A stretch of 64,000 nucleotides of DNA, from NCBI GenBank assembly GCA_041395445.1, contig JAWLAO010000009.1, positions 1 to 64,000 on the forward strand, read 5' to 3'. The notes under the pieces are model-generated. The model was not told the origin of the DNA, did not search any database, and was given only the letters and a program-made list of their open reading frames with translations. Source of the stretch: Gammaproteobacteria bacterium. GTDB lineage: Bacteria > Pseudomonadota > Gammaproteobacteria > Xanthomonadales > Marinicellaceae. How positions within the stretch are numbered: position 1 is the first letter of the stretch; the number at the start of each line of letters is the position of its first letter. A program made the position numbers and the translations under genes. Shown here piece by piece: positions 17,716-26,791 of this stretch.

Positions 17716-18622
17716 GCAGAATTTCCGATAAGATATTCTTCACTTTTTTCTGAACTGAACGACTTCTCATCCTATGCTGAGCGACCGGCGTGAAGGCATT
17801 TTTCACATCCTCTGGAATCACAAAATCACGACCATTGATAAAAGCGATTGCCTGAGACAATCGAAACATTGCCAGCCCGGCTCTTGGTGACAAACCATCA
17901 ACCAAAAGACTGTGGCTTCGAGTTTTGGCAACCAATTGTTGAAGATAATCTTTAACTTCATCTCCGGCATAAAGCGACTCAATATGTTCCTGGACCTGGA
18001 GAAGATGTTTCTCATCAACCACTTTTTTCAAAGGTGCTCTAAAAGCGGAAGCAAACTGATCCGAATAGAGCTGTCTTTCAGATTGTTCAGAAGGATAACC
18101 GAGTGAAATACTGACCGTAAAACGATCCAGTTGTGAATCCGGTAAAGGAAATGTTCCGGCTTCATCTGTTGGATTTTGCGTGGCAATCACAAAAAATGGT
18201 TTTTCCAGTGGATAAGTTTTGCCATCGACACTCACCTGCTTCTCAGCCATTGCCTCCAACAAAGCGCTCTGAGTTCTTGGAGTACCGCGGTTCAATTCAT
18301 CAGCCAGCAACAGTCGTGTAAAAATTGGTCCTTGAAAAAACTTAAACTCAGACGTGTTCGGCTGGAAAATAGAAACGCCCAAAACATCACTTGGAAGCAT
18401 GTCACTGGTAAACTGAATTCTTCTGAAGCTTAAACCCAATACTTGAGCCATGGCATTCGCCAGAGTGGTTTTGCCTAAACCTGGTTTGTCTTCAATAAGC
18501 AAATGCCCGTTTGCAAGAATACATGCAAAAGCTAACTCTATCTGTTTTTGTTTATCAAATAACTTGTGACTCACCTCTTCAATCGCTTTGAGTATCAGTT
18601 GATTCTGCAATGTATTCTCCAT
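17696..18622 (-). CDS. MoxR-family AAA+ ATPase
   Basis: A cytoplasmic AAA+ chaperone-like ATPase with Walker A (EDKPGLGKTTLA), Walker B (LLADELNR), sensor 1 (VIATQNP) and sensor 2 (GLSPRAGLAM) regions. MoxR proteins act with DUF58/vWA proteins in assembling or activating complexes; here the partners are the two overlapping downstream genes. The start is uncertain: ATGs at 18622 (chosen for homology-like length) and 18655 both lack a clear ribosome binding site. Confidence 0.88.
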   Translation of the reverse strand: MENTLQNQLILKAIEEVSHKLFDKQKQIELAFACILANGHLLIEDKPGLGKTTLANAMAQVLGLSFRRIQFTSDMLPSDVLGVSIFQPNTSEFKFFQGPIFTRLLLADELNRGTPRTQSALLEAMAEKQVSVDGKTYPLEKPFFVIATQNPTDEAGTFPLPDSQLDRFTVSISLGYPSEQSERQLYSDQFASAFRAPLKKVVDEKHLLQVQEHIESLYAGDEVKDYLQQLVAKTRSHSLLVDGLSPRAGLAMFRLSQAIAFINGRDFVIPEDVKNAFTPVAQHRMRSRSVQKKVKNILSEILHETKIP

Positions 18623-18825
18623 TTGTTTTTTTAAACATAATAAACCAGTTCTCATCTTAATGAAAGCAAATCATCAATTGAAATCTTGCCAAAAATTATG
18701 ACAACAAATTTATGAAAAATTTCAATTTTCTGCAAAATCGCTTTCATTGAATTCTGCCAATCTGTTCTAGTAAATCATATAAGCATCTAGTAAAATGTGA
18801 TTACTTTTGTTTGATTGCAGGTTAA

Positions 18826-19629
18826 ATGTCCGAAATTGCAAATATACTTATCGTTGATAACTCAAAATTAGCACGAGCCCTAACCAAAAAAACAGTTCAA
18901 AAAATTAAACCTGAAAGTGAAATTTTTTTAGCTGACAATGTGGCTCAAGCTAAAGAGATTATTACCGATAACTCGATTGACATGCTCATTACATCTTTGC
19001 TCTTATCTGATGGTGATGGCGTGGAAATTTGTAAATTTGTTCGTGCCAATCAGCATTATATTCCTGTTCTTGTTATCTCCGGAGATGTTGACCACCGGGT
19101 TCAACAAAGACACATGGATGCCGATGTGACTGATTATTTAGATAAGTCTAAAGGTCAAAGTGGTCTGGAATTTTTTATTAAAGGGATTCTTGCACCGGAA
19201 GAAAATGTCAAAGGTCATGTTTTGTATATCGAAGATTCCAGAGTTGTTGCCCATGCAACTAAGAAAAATCTCGCAAATCACGAGCTGTCATGTGATCATG
19301 TTTTGTCAATTACGGATGCCATCGAATTATTGGAAAATAAAGAACATGCGATTACTAAATATGATGTGATTCTTTCCGATTATTATTTGAAAGATAATGA
19401 AACGGCTCAATGGCTGATTGAGTATGTGCGTGAGATTTTACAGATCAATAAAATTGAACTTCCAATGGTCGTGATGACAGGCGACGAGAACGAAAAAAAT
19501 CAAAAGAAAATCCTCAAATCCGGTGCTAATGATTTAGTTCTAAAACCGGTTGATAACGAAATTCTTATAAAAAAAGTCCAGTTCCAGATTCGTTTCAAAC
19601 AGTTTCAAATGAATTCAGCAAAATCTTAG
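18826..19629 (+). CDS. Tandem receiver protein, first receiver lacking its phosphoacceptor
   Basis: This 267-residue protein holds two CheY-like receivers and no output domain. In the first (residues 5-122) the expected phosphoacceptor position is Ser57 (MLITSLLLSDGDG), so it probably cannot be phosphorylated normally. The second (130-258) keeps Glu-Asp in VLYIEDS, phosphoacceptor Asp185 (VILSDYYLKD) and the LKP lysine. Partner proteins are unknown; no kinase is adjacent. It is followed by ung after 3 bases, so they are probably co-transcribed. Two 9-base direct repeats lie in its promoter region. Confidence 0.85.
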   Translation: MSEIANILIVDNSKLARALTKKTVQKIKPESEIFLADNVAQAKEIITDNSIDMLITSLLLSDGDGVEICKFVRANQHYIPVLVISGDVDHRVQQRHMDADVTDYLDKSKGQSGLEFFIKGILAPEENVKGHVLYIEDSRVVAHATKKNLANHELSCDHVLSITDAIELLENKEHAITKYDVILSDYYLKDNETAQWLIEYVREILQINKIELPMVVMTGDENEKNQKKILKSGANDLVLKPVDNEILIKKVQFQIRFKQFQMNSAKS

Positions 19630-19632
19630 TCT

Positions 19633-20316
19633 ATGGCTGAAGTCAAACTCCATCCCAGCTGGCTGAATGTCCTAAAGGATGAGTTTGAACTCCCTTATAT
19701 GAAAAATTTGAAATCCTTTTTGTTAACTCAAAAACAACAAGGTAAGGTTATTTATCCTAAAGGCGAAAATATTTTCAATGCTTTGAACTCTACACCGCTG
19801 GAAAAAGTGAAAGTAGTTATTATCGGTCAAGATCCCTATCATGGTCCGAATCAGGCACACGGATTGTGTTTTTCAGTGAATAAAGGAATTGCTATCCCAC
19901 CTTCTTTGAAGAATATTTACAAAGAACTTCATGATGATATTGGTTTTCAAGTTCCAAACCATGGGAATTTACAGAGCTGGGCGAATCAGGGAGTTTTGTT
20001 GCTAAATAGTGTTCTTACTGTTAATCAAAGTATGGCAGGAAGTCATCAAAACAAAGGCTGGGAAACTTTTACCGATAAAATTATTTCAGAACTCAATCAG
20101 CATCATACACACATTGTTTACATGTTATGGGGATCTTATGCTCATAAAAAAGGAGCTTCAATTAACCCTAATGAAAACCTAATTTTGAAAACAGTCCATC
20201 CAAGTCCGCTTTCAGCTCATCGAGGATTCTTTGGATGCCAGCATTTTTCCAAATGTAATAAATATCTTATCGAAAATGGAATCCAACCTATTGATTGGAA
20301 AATCAAAAACATATAA
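19633..20316 (+). CDS. ung: Uracil-DNA glycosylase
   Basis: A 227-residue family 1 UDG of normal length. The water-activating loop GQDPYHG has Asp67, and the HPSPLSAHRGFFG block has His189, matching E. coli Asp64 and His187. It removes uracil from DNA to start base excision repair. The ATG follows the tandem-receiver gene by 3 bases. Confidence 0.97.
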   Translation: MAEVKLHPSWLNVLKDEFELPYMKNLKSFLLTQKQQGKVIYPKGENIFNALNSTPLEKVKVVIIGQDPYHGPNQAHGLCFSVNKGIAIPPSLKNIYKELHDDIGFQVPNHGNLQSWANQGVLLLNSVLTVNQSMAGSHQNKGWETFTDKIISELNQHHTHIVYMLWGSYAHKKGASINPNENLILKTVHPSPLSAHRGFFGCQHFSKCNKYLIENGIQPIDWKIKNI

Positions 20317-20318
20317 AA

Positions 20319-20354
20319 AAAGCCCCTTAAAAAAATAATTTCCTAAGAGGCTTT
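20319..20354. terminator. Bidirectional terminator after ung
   Basis: AAAGCCCCTTA (20319-20329) pairs with TAAGAGGCTTT (20344-20354) with one mismatch, flanked by an A-run on the left and by TTT and ATTT on the right. It serves ung and the convergent gene at 20377. Confidence 0.8.
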
Positions 20355-20376
20355 ATTTGAAACGCTAATAACTAAT

Positions 20377-20793
20377 TTATGTGATTCTGATTATAAAAAG
20401 TAAGAGAGCTAAGCCTATAGCAACCAGACCTAGTTTTTCCTTCAGAGACTCAAATTTACCAGCTGTACTGTCAACAAACTCTGATGCTTTATTCTCACCC
20501 ATAAGGCTTTTTAATAAACTTTTAGACATCATCAATGCTAGAACAATTAATACTACAATTGCAACCAAATAAATTATTGTCAACACCGGAACCCATTTCA
20601 GCCTTGTGCCAAGATTAAAGAGAAGTTCAAAAAACCAGTATAAACCTAGAACAAGTGAAACAAGCCCAATCCAACCTTCATAAGGTTTTGAAAACTCAAA
20701 TGCCACTTTACTTTGTTCGATTTTGCTCTGAATGAATCCAGATGCAGCAATCGCCCCGACAATAATCATAGTTAACAAAAACACCCAAAACAT
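20377..20793 (-). CDS. Small membrane protein of unknown function
   Basis: This 138-residue protein has about four hydrophobic segments (near 2-18, 40-60, 68-88 and 120-136) and a short charged loop (ENKASEFVDSTAGKFESLKEK). GGGGAT lies before the ATG. It is convergent with ung and lies downstream of the secreted protein at 20859. No family is recognised. Confidence 0.65.
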   Translation of the reverse strand: MFWVFLLTMIIVGAIAASGFIQSKIEQSKVAFEFSKPYEGWIGLVSLVLGLYWFFELLFNLGTRLKWVPVLTIIYLVAIVVLIVLALMMSKSLLKSLMGENKASEFVDSTAGKFESLKEKLGLVAIGLALLLFIIRIT

Positions 20794-20858
20794 AATAATC
20801 CCCTAATTTAAAAACTATATCTGTAATATTTTATACAATTCATTCCAGGATGCAAAGG

Positions 20859-21257
20859 TTATTCTTCTTTCCAAACAACGGGCTTCCAGTTTTTCACCTC
20901 TTCATCACTTGAATCAAAGCCAAGATAATATGTTTTGCCCGATTCAACCGTAATATTGAGCATATTGTTCACATTATCTGTTTTTCTCTTTAAAGATTTT
21001 TGAGTTCCCGGAGCGGTGTTATTTAATATCACCGGAGCCAACCTCAATTGATACTCGCCAGGCTTTAACCACACTGCATTTTCACGAGGGGAAACTAAAT
21101 CGCCATTGACCTCTTGAAGAATAACAGATGAAATTCTTTGTGTTGACTTATTGGATTTTAAAACGAGCTTTGCGGCATCATCTCCCGGATTCGCAAAATA
21201 ATCACCTGCAAAAGCTAGGGCTGAAACAAATAACATTGAAACTAATAACTTTTTCAT
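20859..21257 (-). CDS. Small secreted protein of unknown function
   Basis: The start is the ATG at 21257 with GAGGTG upstream; the longer frame would begin at a TTG inside the ribosome binding site. A signal peptide (MKKLLVSMLFVSALAFA) is followed by about 115 residues of mainly beta-strand character, with LKPGEYQLRLAP and ESGKTYYLGFD stretches like those of small periplasmic beta-sandwich proteins. It follows the radical SAM gene by 70 bases on the same strand. Function unknown. Confidence 0.7.
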   Translation of the reverse strand: MKKLLVSMLFVSALAFAGDYFANPGDDAAKLVLKSNKSTQRISSVILQEVNGDLVSPRENAVWLKPGEYQLRLAPVILNNTAPGTQKSLKRKTDNVNNMLNITVESGKTYYLGFDSSDEEVKNWKPVVWKEE

Positions 21258-21326
21258 AAGACACCTCAATTTTGGTTTGTAATTGATATATTAATTTAAT
21301 TAATCTTAACCAAGACTGAATGATTG

Positions 21327-23846
21327 CTACACTTTTGATTTTGCGCGAGATATTGAGGAATCTAGCTCCCAAAAGTACTGATGGGAGTCATATTGTAAAG
21401 ATTCATAATTGATATGAGCCATCAATCCGGGATCATCTATACTAAATGTGGCATTACCAAACTCATAAAGTTTCTTACGTTCATCATCTGTTACCGACAA
21501 ATTGTGTTTAAAATAATTCTCACAATCATATTTCAACTCGATTGACAGAGGATAATCACAACTATCAACAGGCATACAGGACTGATTTAATTTTATGATT
21601 TCGGATAATTCTTGAGTATTCACTTGAGGATAAGTTTTCACGATATACTCACTAATTTCAGCATAAAACCGATACCAACCCACCGGAATGAATTTTGCTG
21701 TATCAAAATACCGAAACACCCAACTCGTAAACGGAAGTTCTTCAGTATTGGAGTTTATTTCCATCAATAAATCGTGTAAAAAATCTATTGCCTTAACTTG
21801 ATACTCCCATTGCAAATATCTCATGACATATCTCAATACAGAGTATCCATCAGCAATCATGTAGTAACGATTCAGTTGCTTCATCAGCTTGAGTTCGTCT
21901 TCACTGAAACTGAAAGACGATATGATGAAATCATTTTCATCAGTTTTAATCTGATACTTTTCCAAATATTCCGGATTTGCCATGGGGCTATTCGGTAATA
22001 ACTGAGTTGGATAGGCTTTGACCGACACATCCAAATCCATATATCTTTGCAAGTCATTTTTAAATGCCTGAACAGTAATTCCCGGCAGCCCTATCATTAA
22101 GTCTGTTGATAATGGCAGATTCAAATCAGAGAATACTTGAGCCAGTTCATCATATTTTTCAGTTTTGATGTTTTTCCTGTTGATAACTTCTAGAGTTTTT
22201 TCATCTGTAGTTTGTATTGATATGATACCCTGACTGACAATTTGACCTTCTGTAAATATTTTAATAATTTCTGCCAGCCTCCAGGTGGAATTTTTTGTAT
22301 AGTTAACAACCACTTCTTGAGGAAAACCATGCTTTTTCTTCATTTCAACAATAAAGGAAGCCAATTCAATATCTCGGTCATACATACCGAAATTGGCATC
22401 GGCTATCCATAAAATCTTTGTCGATTTTTCAGCTATCCAACGTATTTCGTTTTTTACTCGCTCTAAATCGTATTTTCTGACTTTTTGACTGATAGCCGAA
22501 CCCCAATCACAAAATGTACATCCAAAAGGGCATCCGCGATTTGATTCCACAATCGCTGCATCAACCCGTCCGTCATAGCCATCAAATGTACCCTCAATGT
22601 AAGGGGATGGAATTTGGTCAGGTTCAGCCATTCTCTCTCTGTTAGCAGTTTTAATATATTCTCCATCTTGATTCGGATGGCGATAGGTGATGCCCTGTAC
22701 TCCACTGAGCTTTTCATTATCGAACTCCAACCGATTATGATTTATCAAAATACTATCTAAAACCTCACAAATTGTAACTTCGCCCTCATTATGAACAGAA
22801 ATATCAACTGAATTATTTTTGTTCATAAAATCCCTGCTGGCTTGTAAGTAATTGGGAGTACTCGGTCCGCCATGAATTGTTATGTTTTCCGGATTGTGAT
22901 TTTTAACTAATTTTGATATTTTCAAATTCAAATCAATTGACCACATATAGTTGGAAAATAACCATATCCCTTTACCAAATTTTCTATAAACCTGATTGAG
23001 CAGTACTTCAGGTGTGAAATACGAAATTGGAATGAAATTGAATATTTTTTGAAGTCTTCCACCATCATAGTGACTTAGAGAGCTGTGCAAAAGCCCTAAT
23101 GCCAAAGGATAATGATTTTCCATGTGTGGAACAAAATAGACAGGGATCCTGTTATCAGATTCTAAGTCCTTCCAGCTTTGCTTTTGAGAAACTTGATTTT
23201 CCTGTTTAATTTGACTGGTCGTCTGCAGAGAAAGAAATGGGTGTTTTACTTCTTCAATAATTAATTTCTTTTCTGCCAATTGGTAAAAGATTTTCTCTAC
23301 ATCTTCTTTTTTGATAATACCTAATTCGGATATCACTTCATTCATTGTTTTTCTTCCAACCACAGAAGATAAAACCAATAAATATTCTAACGGTAACTGA
23401 TAATATTCTTCTTGATGAGAAAGACTAATCAGAAAGCCTTGTTCAGAGACAAGAAGAGCAAAATTATTGCTGAGTTTGTATTTCTTTTCTACAGAACATT
23501 TAGAATCAGTTACTGGCAAACTATTAATTTTTTTTATATCTTTACAATTCGTTAAATAGTCGCCGGTAGTATTTGCATTGACTAATATAGAGTGCTCAAT
23601 GTAACCCCTGATTTTATTTTCTGCAAACCGTATATCTTCTTGTTGTGTATAAACATCTATAAATTGAAGTCCACTGACAAAACTATCAACGGACTTCTTT
23701 ATTGTACAAGGAGTTATAAAGTTGTTTAAAATAATCAAATCTACCGACTCCATTCGGTATTTTTTATCAATTGAACTCAAAGAGTCAGTAATAAACTGAC
23801 CATCTTTTTGTAAAATGATTATTTCAGGATTGAGAATGTATTCCAA
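21327..23846 (-). CDS. B12-binding-domain radical SAM enzyme with a long N-terminal extension
   Basis: An 839-residue protein starting at TTG (23846), with AAGGT 9 bases upstream. Residues 1-230 hold an extra region ending in a winged-helix-like stretch (GRKTMNEVISELGIIKKEDVE). A cobalamin-binding-like Rossmann region (about 235-400, with ITIHGGPSTPN) precedes a radical SAM core with Cys439, Cys443 and Cys446 (GCPFGCTFCDWG). Enzymes of this layout often methylate or rearrange unactivated carbons, some in peptide natural products. It lies 15 bases after the S9 peptidase in an apparent operon with a methyltransferase and a sulfotransferase. The substrate is unknown. Confidence 0.85.
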   Translation of the reverse strand: MEYILNPEIIILQKDGQFITDSLSSIDKKYRMESVDLIILNNFITPCTIKKSVDSFVSGLQFIDVYTQQEDIRFAENKIRGYIEHSILVNANTTGDYLTNCKDIKKINSLPVTDSKCSVEKKYKLSNNFALLVSEQGFLISLSHQEEYYQLPLEYLLVLSSVVGRKTMNEVISELGIIKKEDVEKIFYQLAEKKLIIEEVKHPFLSLQTTSQIKQENQVSQKQSWKDLESDNRIPVYFVPHMENHYPLALGLLHSSLSHYDGGRLQKIFNFIPISYFTPEVLLNQVYRKFGKGIWLFSNYMWSIDLNLKISKLVKNHNPENITIHGGPSTPNYLQASRDFMNKNNSVDISVHNEGEVTICEVLDSILINHNRLEFDNEKLSGVQGITYRHPNQDGEYIKTANRERMAEPDQIPSPYIEGTFDGYDGRVDAAIVESNRGCPFGCTFCDWGSAISQKVRKYDLERVKNEIRWIAEKSTKILWIADANFGMYDRDIELASFIVEMKKKHGFPQEVVVNYTKNSTWRLAEIIKIFTEGQIVSQGIISIQTTDEKTLEVINRKNIKTEKYDELAQVFSDLNLPLSTDLMIGLPGITVQAFKNDLQRYMDLDVSVKAYPTQLLPNSPMANPEYLEKYQIKTDENDFIISSFSFSEDELKLMKQLNRYYMIADGYSVLRYVMRYLQWEYQVKAIDFLHDLLMEINSNTEELPFTSWVFRYFDTAKFIPVGWYRFYAEISEYIVKTYPQVNTQELSEIIKLNQSCMPVDSCDYPLSIELKYDCENYFKHNLSVTDDERKKLYEFGNATFSIDDPGLMAHINYESLQYDSHQYFWELDSSISRAKSKV

Positions 23847-23861
23847 CTGATTTTACCTTGC

Positions 23862-25829
23862 TTAATGCCCTATGTTTTCATCAAGAAACTTTAAGATTTT
23901 TTCATAAAGTTCGATACGATTTTCTATTTTATGAAAGCCATGACCTTCTTTCTTTTTATAAATTGTTTCATAAGGCTTACCAGCTTCTTTTAATTTTTTC
24001 TCCAAGAAGTATGCATTTTCAATTGGAACCCTAACATCATCATGACCATGAACTAATAATAATTTGGCTTTAAGTTTATCAATATGATGTGCGGGGGATA
24101 TTTTAGGCATTACATTTTCGTAATCATCTCCCATCATTTTTTTCATGTAGTACTCTTTCTGTTTAGTTCTACCTCCTTTAAAAGAATCCGCTTTTTTCCA
24201 TTGTAATTCAACATCGTAGATACCCGCATCCGGTATCGAACATTTATATAAATCCGGTTCTTTTACAACTGCTTGCATGGACGCATAACCACCGTAACTC
24301 ACTCCATGAATACAAACTCTATCTTTATCAGCATAACCTTGATTGATTGCCCAATGAGTTACATCTGTTAAATCATCCTGCATTTTATAACCCCACTCTT
24401 GATCGCCGGCTTTCTCAAATGGCTCACCATACCCACCGGACCCACGATAATCCAATTGAATCACCAGGTAACCTCTGTTTGCCAGCATTTGTGCTCTGTT
24501 ATCCCATCCCCAATAATCTTTTGCTCCATAAGGGCCACCATGTGGATAAATAACCAATGGTAGATTTTTTAATTCTTTCCCAGGTGGAATCGTCATTTGG
24601 CCATACATTTTTAAGCCATCTCTGGCATTCATAATGAATGGCTCTACAGAAGCCATATCTTTTGGCTTAATACTCGGTCTGGAGCTTGCTAAATATTTTG
24701 CACTATTTTTCTTCCTGTCAAAAATATAGAAATCTCCGGGATTTTTATCACTATAAACATGAACTGATGCTAAATCCCTTTTTTTGTTATAATTATAAAC
24801 AGTTACGTTTTCGTTTTTAAATGCTGCTCTTAGTGACTTATGGAATCCAATTTCTTCATTTAACTTTTCATCTTTCAAATAAAAATAATTCCGATAGCCT
24901 GCATCATAATAAACTCCCAGCATTTCTCCTTCAGATCCGACAACAGAGCCAGCTATATCAACATCCGGATGTCTAAATAACTTATCAATCTTTTGAGTTT
25001 CAATGTTGAATGAAAATAATCCTAGTGTCCCGCCATCTTCTAAATCATGATCAGATACAAAATATAATATTCCATTGTTTTTATGAATACCTATAAATGA
25101 GACAACTGGTACTTTTTTCTTTACTTTCGGCAATTCCAGATGATGCCATTCTTGATTAAAGTCTTTATAGTGTAAATTGACTGTATCATCATCAAAATTG
25201 TTTCTGTCTTTTGGATCGTATTCAAATGCAATTCTTGGCTTTTCATTTAAGTCCACATCAATCGAATAAATAACAGAATCTCTACTCTCTCCAACCGGTT
25301 TCGGAGAATCATCAACATAAATTGTTTTTCCAGTGTAGACATTTAACTTAACTAAATTCCCTTCGCCTTTGTCTGTATAATGTCTTTTCAGCATCAATAC
25401 ATTTTTTGGATCATCTTCCAAAAGTGATACCATAGATAAACTTGCCATTTGATAGAGCCATAGATTAACCCTCTTTTTGCCATCTATATCTACTGCAAAT
25501 AGAATTGGGTCTTTTCTGGCACCATCAAGCCAACCTGTTATATTTGATGCCAGAACTAATATTCTTTCATCATTAACCCACCAATATTGTGAGACTTCTC
25601 GCTCCTTGCCTACATCAAAGGTAAATACTCCTTTTTTGTTTTTTATATCCATGATTCCGAGCTTAATTTCAGTTTCATCTTCATAGGTGTATGCCAAATG
25701 TTTACCATTCGGCGATATTTTTATATTATTAATTTGTGATTTCTGGGCAAAGTCTTTTAGTGGAATTTCTTTTGCTTGAATTGATGTAAAAACAAAGAAA
25801 ATCAGACTTAATATGATAATTTTTTTCAT
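23862..25829 (-). CDS. Periplasmic S9-family (prolyl oligopeptidase-type) serine peptidase
   Basis: A signal peptide (MKKIIILSLIFFVFTSIQA) is followed by a beta-propeller-like N-terminal half and an alpha/beta-hydrolase catalytic domain. The triad is Ser511 (GVSYGGY), Asp598 (HGHDDVRVP) and His630 (EGHGFH). AAGGAA lies before the ATG. The family cuts short peptides; some relatives open lasso peptides, which is only a loose parallel here. It sits between the methyltransferase and the radical SAM gene, so it may process an imported or exported modified peptide. It could equally be a general dipeptidyl-type peptidase. Confidence 0.9.
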   Translation of the reverse strand: MKKIIILSLIFFVFTSIQAKEIPLKDFAQKSQINNIKISPNGKHLAYTYEDETEIKLGIMDIKNKKGVFTFDVGKEREVSQYWWVNDERILVLASNITGWLDGARKDPILFAVDIDGKKRVNLWLYQMASLSMVSLLEDDPKNVLMLKRHYTDKGEGNLVKLNVYTGKTIYVDDSPKPVGESRDSVIYSIDVDLNEKPRIAFEYDPKDRNNFDDDTVNLHYKDFNQEWHHLELPKVKKKVPVVSFIGIHKNNGILYFVSDHDLEDGGTLGLFSFNIETQKIDKLFRHPDVDIAGSVVGSEGEMLGVYYDAGYRNYFYLKDEKLNEEIGFHKSLRAAFKNENVTVYNYNKKRDLASVHVYSDKNPGDFYIFDRKKNSAKYLASSRPSIKPKDMASVEPFIMNARDGLKMYGQMTIPPGKELKNLPLVIYPHGGPYGAKDYWGWDNRAQMLANRGYLVIQLDYRGSGGYGEPFEKAGDQEWGYKMQDDLTDVTHWAINQGYADKDRVCIHGVSYGGYASMQAVVKEPDLYKCSIPDAGIYDVELQWKKADSFKGGRTKQKEYYMKKMMGDDYENVMPKISPAHHIDKLKAKLLLVHGHDDVRVPIENAYFLEKKLKEAGKPYETIYKKKEGHGFHKIENRIELYEKILKFLDENIGH

Positions 25830-25849
25830 AATTTTTTCCTTTTTTCGAT

Positions 25850-26791
25850 TTATTTAATAAAAGTGTATAAAACACCACTATTTTGGTTACTGTTGTAATA
25901 TATATCTTTCTTTGTTTGAAGTTTGAGTCCTTTTTCTTCGAAAGCATGATACCAATTTGGGTTGTTATTAATTCTTTGTGCGACTGATAACAAATCATTC
26001 ATTCTCAACTCTGCGAATTGAAGTTGTGATACAAAACCAATAATTCTTTCTTTATTTGCAGTTAATTCAATTTCTGACATGTGATACAAATTATCCATGA
26101 GCATTAAAACAGAACGAAGTAATGGGGAGTTTAATTTTTGAAAATGTCGTACAATTTCTGGCTGAATTTTTTTAAGTTTATCTCTGAAATCAAAATAATC
26201 ATTCTTTCCTGTATAAAATTTTCTAACTTGACTGAGCAACTCAGAGTTTGAGAGAATCAGATAGTCATTTCTTTCAACTTCCATTTGTTTAATGATGTCG
26301 GTCGAGCCACTATGAGAAATCATTGTGAACTCTCCTCTCTTTTTTAATAATTGATAAACTTTATCAGCTGCAATTTTCCAATCACAGTATTCAATACCGT
26401 ATTGGCTGGTTATTAAGTCAAAATTTGCCGAAGCTAATTCTAAATCTTCTAAATATGTGTTAGCTACAATTTCTATATTTTGTATATCCCTTTCGACAAC
26501 AGGGAATCGTTCAATAATTTGCTTTTTATTTATATCTGCCGCATCAGTCGCAGTGACTTTGAAATTTTTATCAAAATTTCTGGAATATTGTGATGCTAGA
26601 ATTGAAACGGCACAATTGCCGGCACATAAATCTAAGATTTTTGAATTATTACTTAAAGTCTTAAATCTACTCTCCCAAGCATCTAAAATTTCGCCACTAT
26701 AATTTTCCACAAAATCTTGTGGTAACGAGGTTAACTGACCACTTTTCCAGTATTCGCTCCAATGTTGTGACTTGTTATTACCATCGTCCAT
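25850..26791 (-). CDS. Class I SAM-dependent methyltransferase
   Basis: A 313-residue cytoplasmic enzyme. The SAM-binding motif I is ILDLCAGNCAVSI (about residues 51-63); an acidic strand follows (VTATDAAD), and ANFDLITSQYGIEYCDW matches motif IV. The C-terminal half has no assigned domain and may hold the acceptor pocket. Its ATG lies 14 bases inside the upstream sulfotransferase gene, so the two are translationally coupled. The acceptor is unknown. Confidence 0.85.
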   Translation of the reverse strand: MDDGNNKSQHWSEYWKSGQLTSLPQDFVENYSGEILDAWESRFKTLSNNSKILDLCAGNCAVSILASQYSRNFDKNFKVTATDAADINKKQIIERFPVVERDIQNIEIVANTYLEDLELASANFDLITSQYGIEYCDWKIAADKVYQLLKKRGEFTMISHSGSTDIIKQMEVERNDYLILSNSELLSQVRKFYTGKNDYFDFRDKLKKIQPEIVRHFQKLNSPLLRSVLMLMDNLYHMSEIELTANKERIIGFVSQLQFAELRMNDLLSVAQRINNNPNWYHAFEEKGLKLQTKKDIYYNSNQNSGVLYTFIK

